Of a DNA stretch of 64,000 nt, positions 15,995 to 25,953 are shown one piece after another. The stretch is from NCBI RefSeq assembly GCF_008923725.1, contig NZ_WBPF01000005.1, positions 272,048 to 336,047 of the forward strand, read 5' to 3'. Numbering within the stretch: position 1 is the stretch's first letter; every line of letters begins with the position of its first letter. Origin of the DNA: Bacillus sp. CH140a_4T. Its GTDB lineage: Bacteria > Bacillota > Bacilli > Bacillales > Bacillaceae_G. The notes below the pieces were generated by a model. The model had not been told where the DNA came from, ran no database searches, and was given only the letters and a program-made list of their open reading frames with translations. The translations under genes and the position numbers were made by a program.

Positions 15995-16000
15995 TTCTCA

Positions 16001-17113
16001 CTATTTTTTTAATGCATACGCATCAGCTATCATTTCACCAACAATTTTATTTTCTTGTTTCTTATCTTCTTTCAATAAAGGAAATAACAGTTCTGCCACT
16101 TCATATGCTTCTTCTAAATGAGGATATCCTGATAAAACAAACGTATCAATTCCTAACGCTTCATATTCTTTTATTCTATCTGCTACTGTATGCGGATCTC
16201 CTACAAGCGCAGTACCTGCACCACCTCTTACAAGCCCAATACCTGCCCACAAGTTAGGACTTATCTCTAACGACTCTCTCGTACCTTTATTTAAATGTGT
16301 CATCCGTTTTTGACCGACTGAATCGTATCTTGCAAATGTTTTTTGAGCGAGCTCAATTGTTTCATTATCTACATATTGAATTAACCTTTCAGCCTCTTCC
16401 CATGCTTCTTCTTCTGTCTCTCTTACAATTACGTGTAGTCTAATACCAAATCGTACGTTACGCCCCTTCTCTTCCGCAAGTTTTTTTACTTCATCTATTT
16501 TCTCTTTTACTTGCTCTGGTGGCTCTCCCCACGTTAAATACACATCACTATGCTCCGCTGCAACTCCTTTACCTGCAGCGGAAGATCCGCCAAAATAAAT
16601 TGGTGGATACGGCGTTTGAACCGGAGGAAATACAACTTTACTATCCGTAACTTTAATATGTTTTCCTTCTAAAGAAATACTTTCACCTTGCAAGGTCGAT
16701 TTCCAAACTTTTAAAAATTCATCCGCTGCTTCATACCTTTCATCATGTTCAAGATATAATCCATCTCCTTGCAATTCAACAGGATCCCCTCCAGCTACTA
16801 CATTAATAAGTAACCTTCCTTCTGAAATTCTATCAAATGTCGATGCCATCCTCGCTGCTACTGTTGGTGACATTAGTCCTGGTCTAACTGCTACTAAAAA
16901 TTTTAATTTCTCTGTCTCAGCTGCAAGTGCCGATGCCAATACCCATGGATCTTCACATCCTTGACCAGTTGGGAGTAACACACCAGTATATCCTAAATAA
17001 TCAGCTGCCTGTGCGACTTGTTTATAATAACCATATTCAGCTGCTCTTCCTCGTTTTGTTGTTCCTAAATATCGACCATCTCCATAAGCCGGAATAAACC
17101 ATAACAATTCCAT
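16001..17113 (-). CDS. ssuD: FMNH2-dependent alkanesulfonate monooxygenase
   Basis: 370-residue bacterial-luciferase-fold enzyme that cleaves C1-type alkanesulfonates to aldehyde and sulfite using reduced flavin. Seen: the N-terminal [14 protein letters not shown], the [17 protein letters not shown] and [21 protein letters not shown] segments, and INVVAGGDP, all SsuD hallmarks. The ATG is chosen 10 nt after AAAAGGGG; a GTG four codons upstream overlaps that site. Last gene of ssuBACD, but parted from ssuC by a bcr1-like repeat. A flavin reductase is not encoded nearby. Confidence 0.92.
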   Translation of the reverse strand: MELLWFIPAYGDGRYLGTTKRGRAAEYGYYKQVAQAADYLGYTGVLLPTGQGCEDPWVLASALAAETEKLKFLVAVRPGLMSPTVAARMASTFDRISEGRLLINVVAGGDPVELQGDGLYLEHDERYEAADEFLKVWKSTLQGESISLEGKHIKVTDSKVVFPPVQTPYPPIYFGGSSAAGKGVAAEHSDVYLTWGEPPEQVKEKIDEVKKLAEEKGRNVRFGIRLHVIVRETEEEAWEEAERLIQYVDNETIELAQKTFARYDSVGQKRMTHLNKGTRESLEISPNLWAGIGLVRGGAGTALVGDPHTVADRIKEYEALGIDTFVLSGYPHLEEAYEVAELLFPLLKEDKKQENKIVGEMIADAYALKK

Positions 17114-17183
17114 AACTTTATACACCCCTTTTTATTGTAAAACGTATACTAAAATGCTCTATATAAATTACCTCTAATAATTT

Positions 17184-17330
17184 ACCCCGCATTAATGGGC
17201 AGTAAGATCCCCACCTCAAAATTCAGCGAAATCAAAGAAATTAGGTGGGGGATCAACTGCCCGTTAATGCCCGATTGGTTCAACTAATAATCAGTGTGGG
17301 ATGCCCCCACTGATTAAAGTTTCATTTTAT
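17184..17330 (+). repeat. bcr1-like intergenic repeat, copy 2
   Basis: Same orientation as copy 1, longer in the middle (about 147 bp): CATTAATGGGCAGT...ACTGCCCGTTAATG, GATCCCC-CACCT / AGGTGGGGGATC, GCCCGATTGGTTCAACTAAT, then AATCAGTG...CACTGATT and AAAGTTTCATTTTAT. Placed between ssuC and ssuD within the operon. Confidence 0.75.
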
Positions 17331-17333
17331 ATG

Positions 17334-18182
17334 TTAATTCCCTGTCTCACCTTTAAAATTATCTCGCCACCTTAAAAACTTCACTTCAAGTAAACGTACG
17401 AGTGAATCAGAAAACTTCCCAACGAATGCAAAGATAATAATACCGACAAATACAATATCTGTATTTGAAAATTGCCTTGCGTCCATAATCATATAGCCAA
17501 TACCTTCTGTAGATCCCATCAGTTCTGCTACTACTAAACTTACCCATGCAACTCCTAAAGATAATCTTGCTCCAAGTAATAGGTTCGGCAATGCGGCAGG
17601 TAAAATCAATTTCGTAATTAATTTTCTTTTACTAAACTCTAACACTCTCGCAACATCAAAAAGCTTTGAATCTACACCCCGTATCCCTAAAAACGCATTT
17701 ACATATAAAGGGAAAAATGCACCGTCCGCAATTAATAATACTTTCGATGTTTCTCCAAAACCGAACCATAATACGAAAAGCGGTGCAACTGCTAAATGAG
17801 GTACAGTTCTTAACATCTGTACAGACGGATCTAAATATTGCTCACTTCTCGTTGAAAATCCAACAATCGTTCCTAAAATAATTCCTAAACTCCCGCCGAT
17901 AAAGAAGCCAGCCGCAGCCCTGAATACACTAATACTTAAATGGCCGAATAACTCTCCTGTTTTTATAAGCTCTTGAAAAGCTAGAAATATATCCAATGGC
18001 GTTGGTAATACTGTTTTAGAAACTAGATTGAATACGCCCGCTAACTGCCAAATAATTAATACGATAATCGGTATCGTAATCGCTCTTACTATCACTTTCA
18101 CATTCGTCTTTCGCACTTTCTTTACATTGTTTTTGCCAATCGTTATACTCGCTCTTTTCATAACAGCTTTCGTATTCTCCAA
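17334..18182 (-). CDS. ssuC: Aliphatic sulfonate ABC transporter permease
   Basis: 282 residues with about six membrane segments and the EAA loop typical of SsuC/TauC (FDVARVLEFSKRKLITKLILPAALPNLLLGARLSLG). Starts at TTG, 9 nt after AGAGG; the first internal ATG (residue 8) has no ribosome site. Forms the membrane channel with SsuB (ATPase) and SsuA (binding protein); 16 nt after ssuA. Confidence 0.9.
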   Translation of the reverse strand: MENTKAVMKRASITIGKNNVKKVRKTNVKVIVRAITIPIIVLIIWQLAGVFNLVSKTVLPTPLDIFLAFQELIKTGELFGHLSISVFRAAAGFFIGGSLGIILGTIVGFSTRSEQYLDPSVQMLRTVPHLAVAPLFVLWFGFGETSKVLLIADGAFFPLYVNAFLGIRGVDSKLFDVARVLEFSKRKLITKLILPAALPNLLLGARLSLGVAWVSLVVAELMGSTEGIGYMIMDARQFSNTDIVFVGIIIFAFVGKFSDSLVRLLEVKFLRWRDNFKGETGN

Positions 18183-18198
18183 TTTACAAAACCTCTTT

Positions 18199-19185
18199 TC
18201 ATTTCGCCTTTACTGCTTTTTCTACGAAAGAATTATCTACAACTTTATCTGTCTTGATTTCTTTCTTTATAGAACCGAGTTTATATTGAAAATCCGCTGT
18301 CTTTTGCTGTTCCTCTATTATTTCTTTCGTTACTGGAACTAAAATTGGTTTGTCATGATTAAACACTTCTTTTACAATGTCAGCATCTATTTTCTTTGCA
18401 GAAGTATATATTTTTATTGCTTCATCAATGTTTGACTCTTGCCATACACGTGCTTTTTCATAAACTTCAAGGAATTTCTCAACTAATTCTGGATGTTCTT
18501 TCGCAAACTTTGTTCTCGCAATTAAAAATTCCGGAGAAGATACATTTAATATTTCACCATCTACAATAACCTTCGCTCCTTTATTTAACGTATGTAATGA
18601 AATGAAAGGATCCCAAATGGCCCATGCATCTACTGATCCTGATTCAAATGCAGGCTGCGCTTCATCTGGTTGCAATTGAATGACGTTTACATCTTTCGCA
18701 TTGATACCTTCTTTTTCTAATGCTCGATACAATAAATTAAATGCGCTACTTCCTTTTGCTACTGCGATTTTTTTACCTTTTAAATCTTTTACACTCGTAA
18801 TTTTGCTATCTTTTTGTACAAGAATGCCTGTTCCTTTTCTCGCATAACTTGTATTAGCAATTTCGGTAAATTCAATACCAGCTGCTTGCGCTGAAATAAC
18901 CGGGGAGTTTCCAACTTCGCCAAAGTCTAATCGATTTGATGCGATCGCTTCAAAATAGGGAGGTCCGCTTTGAAACTCTGTCCATTTCACTTTAACTCCT
19001 TCTTTTTTAAACTCCTCTTCAAACCATCCTTTTTTCTGTGCTAATAATAGCGGGCTTAACCCTTGCTGTATACCAATTTGAATTGTTACATCTTCTTTCT
19101 TGCTACTTGCTGTGTTTTTTTCACACCCTAATAAAAATATAGATATAGCTAATGCAAAAGAAAGAACTTTACCTTTTTTATACAT
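18199..19185 (-). CDS. ssuA: Sulfonate-binding lipoprotein
   Basis: 328 residues, signal peptide II with lipobox LLGC (Cys at about 21), then a periplasmic-binding-protein fold starting IQIGIQQGLSPLLLAQKKGWFEEEF with the later segments VAKGSSAFNLL and DAWAIWDPF typical of SsuA/TauA. Captures aliphatic sulfonates at the cell surface for SsuBC. Ribosome site AGGATGG. Confidence 0.9.
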   Translation of the reverse strand: MYKKGKVLSFALAISIFLLGCEKNTASSKKEDVTIQIGIQQGLSPLLLAQKKGWFEEEFKKEGVKVKWTEFQSGPPYFEAIASNRLDFGEVGNSPVISAQAAGIEFTEIANTSYARKGTGILVQKDSKITSVKDLKGKKIAVAKGSSAFNLLYRALEKEGINAKDVNVIQLQPDEAQPAFESGSVDAWAIWDPFISLHTLNKGAKVIVDGEILNVSSPEFLIARTKFAKEHPELVEKFLEVYEKARVWQESNIDEAIKIYTSAKKIDADIVKEVFNHDKPILVPVTKEIIEEQQKTADFQYKLGSIKKEIKTDKVVDNSFVEKAVKAK

Positions 19186-19203
19186 ATATAATCCATCCTC
19201 TTC

Positions 19204-19959
19204 CTATATACTCGTTTGAATCAGTCCCCCGTGTTCAAACTGCTGTAATACTTTCGTACGAATTTCTTGGAATAATTCCGAAGTTTTACTACGTGGATAA
19301 GGTAAATTATTTTCAATCACTTTATGTATTTTTCCAGGCTTTGCACTCATGATAACAATTCGGTTTGAAAGATATATCGCTTCGTCTATATCATGAGTAA
19401 CAAATATCATTGTCGTTTTCTTCTGTTCCCAAATATTTAAAAGCACTTCTTGCAAATGACTTCTAGTAAAAGCATCAAGTGCCCCGAATGGTTCATCAAG
19501 TAGTAATACATTCGGATCTCTTAATAAAGCTCTCGCAATCGCAACACGTTGCGACATACCACCTGAAATTTCTTTCGGATAAGATGTTTCAAAACCGTCT
19601 AATCGAACGATTTCAACCCATTCCGTTACCTTATCTTTTACATACTTATCTTTTAGTGACAAATCTGCAGCGATATTTTCTTCAACTGTTAACCACGGAA
19701 ATAAGCGATGTTCTTGAAAAATAAAACCTTGTTTCTTACTTGGTTTTACGATTTTCTCCCCATCGATGATAACTTCACCTTCAAATTCGTTATCTAATCC
19801 CGCAACAATTTTCAAAAGTGTACTTTTCCCGCAACCACTCGGTCCGATTACAGTGACAAAATCGCCTCTCTCTAATTGGAAATTAATATCTTCTAACACT
19901 TGAACCCTACCAGTTTGTTTCGAAAAATATTTTGATACCCCATCAATTGAAACAGTCAC
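19204..19959 (-). CDS. ssuB: Aliphatic sulfonate ABC transporter ATPase
   Basis: 251 residues: Walker [11 protein letters not shown]-loop [11 protein letters not shown], signature [15 protein letters not shown], Walker [13 protein letters not shown], switch His FVTHDIDEA; the pattern of the nitrate/sulfonate/taurine ATPases. The start is the GTG after AAGGAGGGGAAGAA; longer in-frame versions would run through the leader terminator and are rejected. First gene of ssuBACD. Confidence 0.92.
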   Translation of the reverse strand: MTVSIDGVSKYFSKQTGRVQVLEDINFQLERGDFVTVIGPSGCGKSTLLKIVAGLDNEFEGEVIIDGEKIVKPSKKQGFIFQEHRLFPWLTVEENIAADLSLKDKYVKDKVTEWVEIVRLDGFETSYPKEISGGMSQRVAIARALLRDPNVLLLDEPFGALDAFTRSHLQEVLLNIWEQKKTTMIFVTHDIDEAIYLSNRIVIMSAKPGKIHKVIENNLPYPRSKTSELFQEIRTKVLQQFEHGGLIQTSI

Positions 19960-19979
19960 TTCTTCCCCTCCTTGAAATG

Positions 19980-19995
19980 ATTCATTTAAATGAAT
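19980..19995. promoter_or_regulatory. 16-bp perfect palindrome before ssuB
   Basis: ATTCATTTAAATGAAT, between the leader terminator and the ssuB ribosome site. Could be an operator or an RNA hairpin near the ribosome site; the protein partner is unknown. Confidence 0.4.
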
Positions 19996-20014
19996 AGATA
20001 CAACATTTGTACAA

Positions 20015-20060
20015 TAAAAAAACCAAAGGCATTTCATCTTGTAATGAAATGCCTTTGGTT
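20015..20060 (-). terminator. Leader terminator between ssu promoter and ssuB
   Basis: 17-bp perfect stem (AACCAAAGGCATTTCAT and its complement) with a 6-nt loop and a U tract in the leftward direction. It lies downstream of the promoter at 20095-20123 and upstream of ssuB, so it either attenuates the operon or closes the gene at 20141. Confidence 0.8.
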
Positions 20061-20094
20061 TCTCCAATCAGCTATACGTTATAGAATTAACTAC

Positions 20095-20123
20095 ATACTA
20101 TACAAATATTTCCGATAAGTCAA
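20095..20123 (-). promoter_or_regulatory. Sigma-A promoter upstream of ssuBACD
   Basis: TTGACT, 17 bp, TAGTAT on the leftward strand, in the short gap between the DUF402 gene and the leader terminator. Confidence 0.65.
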
Positions 20124-20140
20124 CTAGGTTTTAATGAACA

Positions 20141-20653
20141 TTATTTATTTTTAAAAATAGTAGCAGTTTCTGAAATAATATTTGGAAGCGATTCTTGAAT
20201 TGTATTTTTGACTGTATGAAGAGCTTTTTCTACATATCCGTCTTCAAATTGTTCTAACGACTCGGGTAATTCATCCTCATCCAAAATAAAAAATTCTCCA
20301 CTTGGAAGTACCATAATATCAACGATTAAATCTTCGAAAGACACCATTTGGTCCGTTATATATGTATGCTTTACAATATTAAAATAAGAACCTAGATAAC
20401 CTCCATCATGATCTCTCCAAACGTATAAATTATATGGACGATTCCTCCAATAATTTGCAACTGTATAACTTCCTTTCGGGATCGTTAACTTCGTATCGTT
20501 TGCTGCCATTGTAAAAGAGTACTGTACTTCATGGTATAAAACAATTTTATCTGGCTGCGTTTCTATTAATAAACAAGCATGATCTACAGTTGTAGCATCA
20601 TAGCGAATTTTTCTTTCAATAACTTCAATTCCTGACGTACGTAAGTAACTCAT
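20141..20653 (-). CDS. DUF402 domain protein
   Basis: 170 residues; the core YHEVQYSFTMAANDTKLTIPKGSYTVANYWRNRPYNLYVWRD with the later SFEDLIVDIMVLPSGEFFILDEDELP is the DUF402/FomD-like beta-barrel that in related proteins binds divalent metal and hydrolyses nucleoside-type diphosphates. The acidic cluster (VDIMV...DEDELPE) would be the metal site. The start is the ATG after AAAGGGG; upstream in-frame sequence lacks a ribosome site. Confidence 0.75.
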   Translation of the reverse strand: MSYLRTSGIEVIERKIRYDATTVDHACLLIETQPDKIVLYHEVQYSFTMAANDTKLTIPKGSYTVANYWRNRPYNLYVWRDHDGGYLGSYFNIVKHTYITDQMVSFEDLIVDIMVLPSGEFFILDEDELPESLEQFEDGYVEKALHTVKNTIQESLPNIISETATIFKNK

Positions 20654-20780
20654 TTTTAAAATTTCCCCTTTAATCTTAGTTCTTTCATTATATCCCTTTA
20701 TATTTCCACTAAAAAAGCGTTTAGTCAATTCATTCATTGTTTTTAAGTTAAAATTTATATGATCGCATTTTCTACTCCAC

Positions 20781-20810
20781 AAAAAAGCCCCTTCTAAGTT
20801 AGAAGGAACT
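20781..20810 (-). terminator. Terminator of the TPR/membrane/NUDIX unit
   Basis: 10-bp stem with two G-U pairs (AGTTCCTTCT/AGAAGGGGCT on the leftward strand) followed by six U, 13 bp after the NUDIX frame ends. Confidence 0.65.
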
Positions 20811-20822
20811 CTATTTGTATTA

Positions 20823-21308
20823 TTATTTTATAACCCATGATTTGTAAGCCTTCACTTCTAAACGAAACTTAGATTCTTTTAACCACTCCACAGCACTACA
20901 TACAAGAGGAGATGAATTATCTTCAGTAATACTTTCTATTGGAATCCATCTAGCTCCTAATGAATCTTGCTCTTCAAATTGTTCCGGTACTTTGAATTCA
21001 CCTTCGCACCTTTCTACAAATTAAAAAACTGCGATATGATGAACATGTGTGTACTCCTTGAATTTTGATGGAAATTGAAAATCAACTGTACCTATTTGTT
21101 TTACTACCTTCACTTTCAGCCCCGTCTCTTCTTTAATCTCTCTATGAAGTCCAGCTAGTAATGATTCCTCATCTTCTAAACTACCACCAGGTAAATCATA
21201 CCGATTTCTATACGGACCTTTAATTTTATCAATTACTAATAAGTTATTGTTTTCGATACAAATGCCGTACACACCAAACGCACGATGAAAATTAGTAGCA
21301 TTATTCAT
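20823..21308 (-). pseudogene. NUDIX hydrolase gene with an in-frame stop
   Basis: A 161-codon frame with an intact NUDIX box (GGSLEDEESLLAGLHREIKEETGL). A TAA at 21021-21023 splits it after HHIAVF; the same frame then continues for 65 codons (FVERCEGEFKVPEQF ... GARWIPI ... KAYKSWVIK), as expected for the C-terminal part of the domain. Starts 8 bp inside the preceding membrane-protein gene. The truncated 95-residue product keeps the catalytic box but lacks the end of the fold, so it is probably inactive. Confidence 0.8.
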
Positions 21309-22356
21309 GCTTCAACTTCTCCATAACCGCATCATAAAACTTTCGCTTCTCATCAACATTTAAATGAACACGACTTACAGTTTTAGAAAATCCATATAAC
21401 AATTGCGCCTTTACTGGCCCATTTAGTGTTATTTCAAATGTTGGAGGTTCCTTTATAAATTCCATCACAGTTGCGTCAAGAACCTCTTTCTCTTCTTCTT
21501 TCTTTAAAGGTTCGCCTTTATAAAACGTAATATTATCAATTTGAATATAGGGTATAACAATTTTCTTTCCTAATCCAATTTGAATAATTACTTTTTCTTC
21601 CGCAACAATAATTGGATTTTTTCGCATTGCTTGTATTTCAGCTAAAAAATAAAACATTGCATACACGTTTAAAATAAGTAAAATCCATGCTATTACTGGA
21701 TTCCATTGATGAAGCAAATAATGAAAACCGATACTTTCTATTAAGGTTGCATGAATGATCATGATATATACACCTATTGCACCAGTCTTTTTGTGATATG
21801 AGTATACAGATTCACCTTCTGGTATTTTTACACGCCATGATAAAAATGCATAATAGATTAACTTACATTCTGTTACAATGATATTTACTAATTTATTTCT
21901 ATTCATAGTCGCATCAAACGCTGCATCAATTGCATAAGAAAATGAAGAATACTCTCTTTTATATTCTTTATATTTTTTTATTATGTTAGGAAGCTTTTTA
22001 ACAATTTTATATAGAAGGAATAACTCTACGCATACAAAAGCAATTTCTCCCGCAACTATAATATAAGAAACGTATGAAAAATCTTGTAAATAGTCACTTG
22101 GAATAATAAATCTTGCAAATATATAACCAGCTATTACGACAGGTAATATATACGTTAATGAGTATCTTTTTCGAATAATAAAGAAATACGTAATAACCGG
22201 AATTGCAAATATACAATCTAACAAAGAACCAAGTACAACTTCTTTCGGAGCAACTGGTACAATTGGAAGAGCATACAATAAATAGTTGGATAATAAGATT
22301 AAAAATACGAGTCCAATCCAAATACCTTTTCGCCTTCGCGATAGTGTGGCATTCAT
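21301..22356 (-). CDS. Membrane protein of unknown function, 351 residues
   Basis: Four hydrophobic segments in the first 125 residues, a basic stretch (KIVKKLPNIIKKYKEYKREY), two to three more near residues 160-245, and a soluble C-terminal domain of about 95 residues. I recognise no family. Start GGGGAGTGAACGTATG. Between a TPR gene (12 nt upstream) and the broken NUDIX gene (8 nt overlap), so the three form one unit. Confidence 0.65.
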   Translation of the reverse strand: MNATLSRRRKGIWIGLVFLILLSNYLLYALPIVPVAPKEVVLGSLLDCIFAIPVITYFFIIRKRYSLTYILPVVIAGYIFARFIIPSDYLQDFSYVSYIIVAGEIAFVCVELFLLYKIVKKLPNIIKKYKEYKREYSSFSYAIDAAFDATMNRNKLVNIIVTECKLIYYAFLSWRVKIPEGESVYSYHKKTGAIGVYIMIIHATLIESIGFHYLLHQWNPVIAWILLILNVYAMFYFLAEIQAMRKNPIIVAEEKVIIQIGLGKKIVIPYIQIDNITFYKGEPLKKEEEKEVLDATVMEFIKEPPTFEITLNGPVKAQLLYGFSKTVSRVHLNVDEKRKFYDAVMEKLKHE

Positions 22357-22368
22357 ACGTTCACTCCC

Positions 22369-22851
22369 CTATTTAATAACCTTATTTAAATGATCTTTAT
22401 AAAATGTAATGGCACGTTCAAATTCTTTAACTTCGTCTATTTTTATAACCGTTTCAAGTAATAATTTCATCGCGGATTCATGATCGTTTACGTTATATTT
22501 TGCTAATGACAAAAATACTTTCATCACATCATTATCCGGAAACTGCTGCAAACCCGTTTCTAAAACTTTAATTGCTTTGTCATATTCACCTATACAACGA
22601 TATGTACTTCCAAGACCGATATATGCATCGCAAAGTGACTCACCCTCAAGACCGTTTGCAATCGCCTGTTCATAATATGGCACAGCCTCTGTTTCAAGTC
22701 CCATTACATCATGTATCCAGGCGCATTGAAAAAGCACTTCTGCATCCCGCGTAAAGTTTGTTAGCCCAATAAGTATCTCTTTGGACTGTACATATTTCTT
22801 CTCATTTCTTAGTTTAATAGCTTGCTTTAATAAATGTTCCATAGAATCCAC
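22369..22851 (-). CDS. Tetratricopeptide repeat protein
   Basis: 160 residues built of about four TPR helix pairs; the clearest repeat is AYIGLGSTYRCIGEYDKAIKVLETGLQQFPDN (about 86-117). No signal peptide; a cytosolic scaffold. It heads a three-gene unit with a membrane protein and a NUDIX gene. Confidence 0.8.
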   Translation of the reverse strand: MDSMEHLLKQAIKLRNEKKYVQSKEILIGLTNFTRDAEVLFQCAWIHDVMGLETEAVPYYEQAIANGLEGESLCDAYIGLGSTYRCIGEYDKAIKVLETGLQQFPDNDVMKVFLSLAKYNVNDHESAMKLLLETVIKIDEVKEFERAITFYKDHLNKVIK

Positions 22852-22979
22852 CCCTCACCAATTATTCTATGTATCCATCTCGAATGGTTAACGTTCGTGT
22901 AAAAGTAAAATCCCCTTAAATTAAAGCTTCGCTTACCTATATATACTATGCGGATTCACTCTTATCCAAATACTTAAAA

Positions 22980-23669
22980 TTATAAAGTAGTAATACGATT
23001 ACATAGCACTTCTAACCTTTTGACAATTTCTTTTGCTGTTTCATCTTTACCATTACATAACTTCCTATTACCGTCTTCTCCAATTACGTGGTGTTCCGCC
23101 CCGCGCGAATATAAAGAATGTGGTGAATTTGCAATCATTACACTCGCTTTAGCTTCTTTCATTCTATTTTTCGCTCTTTCAAACAGTTCTTCTTCATTTA
23201 CATCACTTTCAAGTTTAAATCCAACGAGTACGGTTTCTAGATCCCACTCTTTTATTTGTTTTAATACTTTTGGCGCCTTTTGAAAATGAATGATTGGCGC
23301 TATATCACTTGAAATTTTTCCATTCATATCAAGAACATTCCCATCTTGATCATAAATTTTATCTACAATCCAATCGGATCCAGCCGCTGCCATAATGACC
23401 GCATCGACTTTTTCATGTGTAATGATACTTTTCATTTTATCCTGCAAATCAACAATTCCTTCAAACGGGTGTAATTCCAACTGATTATTTATATCTTTTG
23501 GTTTCTCAGCAAAATAACCGTGTAAATATATAACATGTGCTCCTTTACTTATAAGCTCTTCGGCGATTATTCTACCAATTGTTCCTTTTGCCATATTCGT
23601 ATGACCACGCACTTGGTCCCATTTTTCTAAACAACCACCACTCGTAATTAATACCTTTTTTCCCTTCAT
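22980..23669 (-). CDS. CoaB-like (phosphopantothenate-cysteine ligase family) protein
   Basis: 229 residues with the CoaB nucleotide-binding plan: VLITSGGCLEKWDQVRGHTNMAKGTIGRIIAEEL at the start, VDAVIMAAAGSDWIVD in the middle, VLVGFKLESDV later. It is a free-standing CoaB domain, without the CoaC decarboxylase. The usual dipeptide and metal residues are changed, so it may act on a different acid or thiol. The fourth-codon ATG is taken as start because it sits 9 nt after AAGGGATGG. 12 nt behind the AAC(3) gene. Confidence 0.7.
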   Translation of the reverse strand: MKGKKVLITSGGCLEKWDQVRGHTNMAKGTIGRIIAEELISKGAHVIYLHGYFAEKPKDINNQLELHPFEGIVDLQDKMKSIITHEKVDAVIMAAAGSDWIVDKIYDQDGNVLDMNGKISSDIAPIIHFQKAPKVLKQIKEWDLETVLVGFKLESDVNEEELFERAKNRMKEAKASVMIANSPHSLYSRGAEHHVIGEDGNRKLCNGKDETAKEIVKRLEVLCNRITTL

Positions 23670-23681
23670 TATAACCATCCC

Positions 23682-24512
<831 letters not shown>

Positions 24513-24648
24513 CTACTACATACATATATTATCATATTTTTCTTAATTTTTAACTTAATCGTTTTTATGAACATAAAAAATGGTAATCCACTCACATAGA
24601 GCTTAGTTATATGTTACATCACAAGAAAAAAATCACTATATATAAACG

Positions 24649-24678
24649 AAAGAACCCATCAAAAATGATGGGCTCTTT
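24649..24678 (-). terminator. Terminator of the ATP-grasp/lipoprotein unit
   Basis: 12-bp stem (AAAGAGCCCATC/GATGGGTTCTTT leftward, one G-U pair), 8 bp past the stop codon of the ATP-grasp gene. Confidence 0.75.
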
Positions 24679-24685
24679 GTTTCAT

Positions 24686-25933
24686 TTATCCTTCAATTGT
24701 AACCCCTGTAAACATCGATAAGTTTCCCGTTATTTTCTCACCTACACGTAAAAATATCCCAGCAGCTCTCCCGCTAATGCAGTGTGAACCAATTAATAGT
24801 TTTCCAGTATACGGACCATCCCATGTGTCAATTGTGTAGTCAGGCATTTCTATGTATCGCTGATATATTTTCCGCTGTTCAAAGTAATAGGCTGTTTTGT
24901 CTTCTGCTAAAAGCTCATCATTTTCGTATATAGATACCCCTCCGCCTTCACGGCCATATAAAGGTTTAGAAACATATGATTCATTTCTTTCTATAAATGG
25001 TTTATTTGTAAAATAGGTTGGTAAGAAGTAGTTCTGAATGATTTCTCGCTCCTCTTTTTCAAAGAAAACTTCCTCTTCGAATAGTTGCCAAATTAATGCG
25101 AGTACACTTTTATTTTGCATAAGATAGGCAGCCGGTGGATTTATGATTTTCACTCTTCCTTGCGCTATATGATTTAAAAACTGGAGACCAATTCTTTTCC
25201 CTTTTTTATCAACATCTGAAACTAAATATTCAATCGGATATAGTCTATATAAATAATAAATTCGTTCACCATTTGGCGTATATATACCATCATCTGCAAC
25301 AACGATATCTTGTATACCTATATAATCCGTTGATTGATCTAAACAATAGTTTCTTATAAATTGAACTGTTTGATGGTCTTCATCGTGCCAATCATAACTA
25401 GTAAAATATATTGTCTCTATAGGACTTATATTATAGTCATGTTTAATTTGTTCCCACGCCTGCACAATATGCTCTTCTATATGATTTGGGTGATTTACAT
25501 TATGATAACGACATAACACTTCATTTGCGACAGACGGCTCTAAATAACCAGTTGGTGTGTCACAATTTACTTCTATTAACTTTATATCTTCACCATTTAC
25601 GATAAAGTCAAACCTTGTAAAAAATGAAAACAAACCAGTATGTTTCATTCTCGTAATTTCCCACGTTTCAGCTGGAAATCCTAGTTTTTGAAAATCTTCT
25701 GTCGTATTTACAATATATTGATACGTTCTATATAACACATACATAATTTCTTCTGTCGCTTTTGAAATAGCAGTATAAGTCTTTGCTGGCATACGATACA
25801 TACCCGTTGCCATATATTGATTCCATTCTTCATCTTCTAATAGACTCGGCCATGTAAAACCATTCCGACCAGCCTCTTCCGCAAGTGAAAACCATACTTT
25901 CATATACTCTTTCTGCTCTTGTTCTGTATACAT
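24686..25933 (-). CDS. Glutathionylspermidine synthase-like ATP-grasp protein
   Basis: 415 residues of the GSP_synth family. Seen: TRFDFIVNGEDIKLIEVNCDTPTGYLEPSVAN (about 108-139), YLYRLYPIEYLV, the ATP-binding SKPLYGREGGGVSIY (about 327-341) and the end GIFLRVGEKITGNLSMFTG. Such enzymes ligate a carboxylate to an amine with ATP. As in E. coli YgiC/YjfC, the amidase half of true GSP synthetase is missing and the gene is paired with a lipoprotein. Its ATG lies 20 nt after the lipoprotein gene. Confidence 0.85.
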   Translation of the reverse strand: MYTEQEQKEYMKVWFSLAEEAGRNGFTWPSLLEDEEWNQYMATGMYRMPAKTYTAISKATEEIMYVLYRTYQYIVNTTEDFQKLGFPAETWEITRMKHTGLFSFFTRFDFIVNGEDIKLIEVNCDTPTGYLEPSVANEVLCRYHNVNHPNHIEEHIVQAWEQIKHDYNISPIETIYFTSYDWHDEDHQTVQFIRNYCLDQSTDYIGIQDIVVADDGIYTPNGERIYYLYRLYPIEYLVSDVDKKGKRIGLQFLNHIAQGRVKIINPPAAYLMQNKSVLALIWQLFEEEVFFEKEEREIIQNYFLPTYFTNKPFIERNESYVSKPLYGREGGGVSIYENDELLAEDKTAYYFEQRKIYQRYIEMPDYTIDTWDGPYTGKLLIGSHCISGRAAGIFLRVGEKITGNLSMFTGVTIEG

Positions 25934-25953
25934 GATCCTATTATCCTTTCGTA

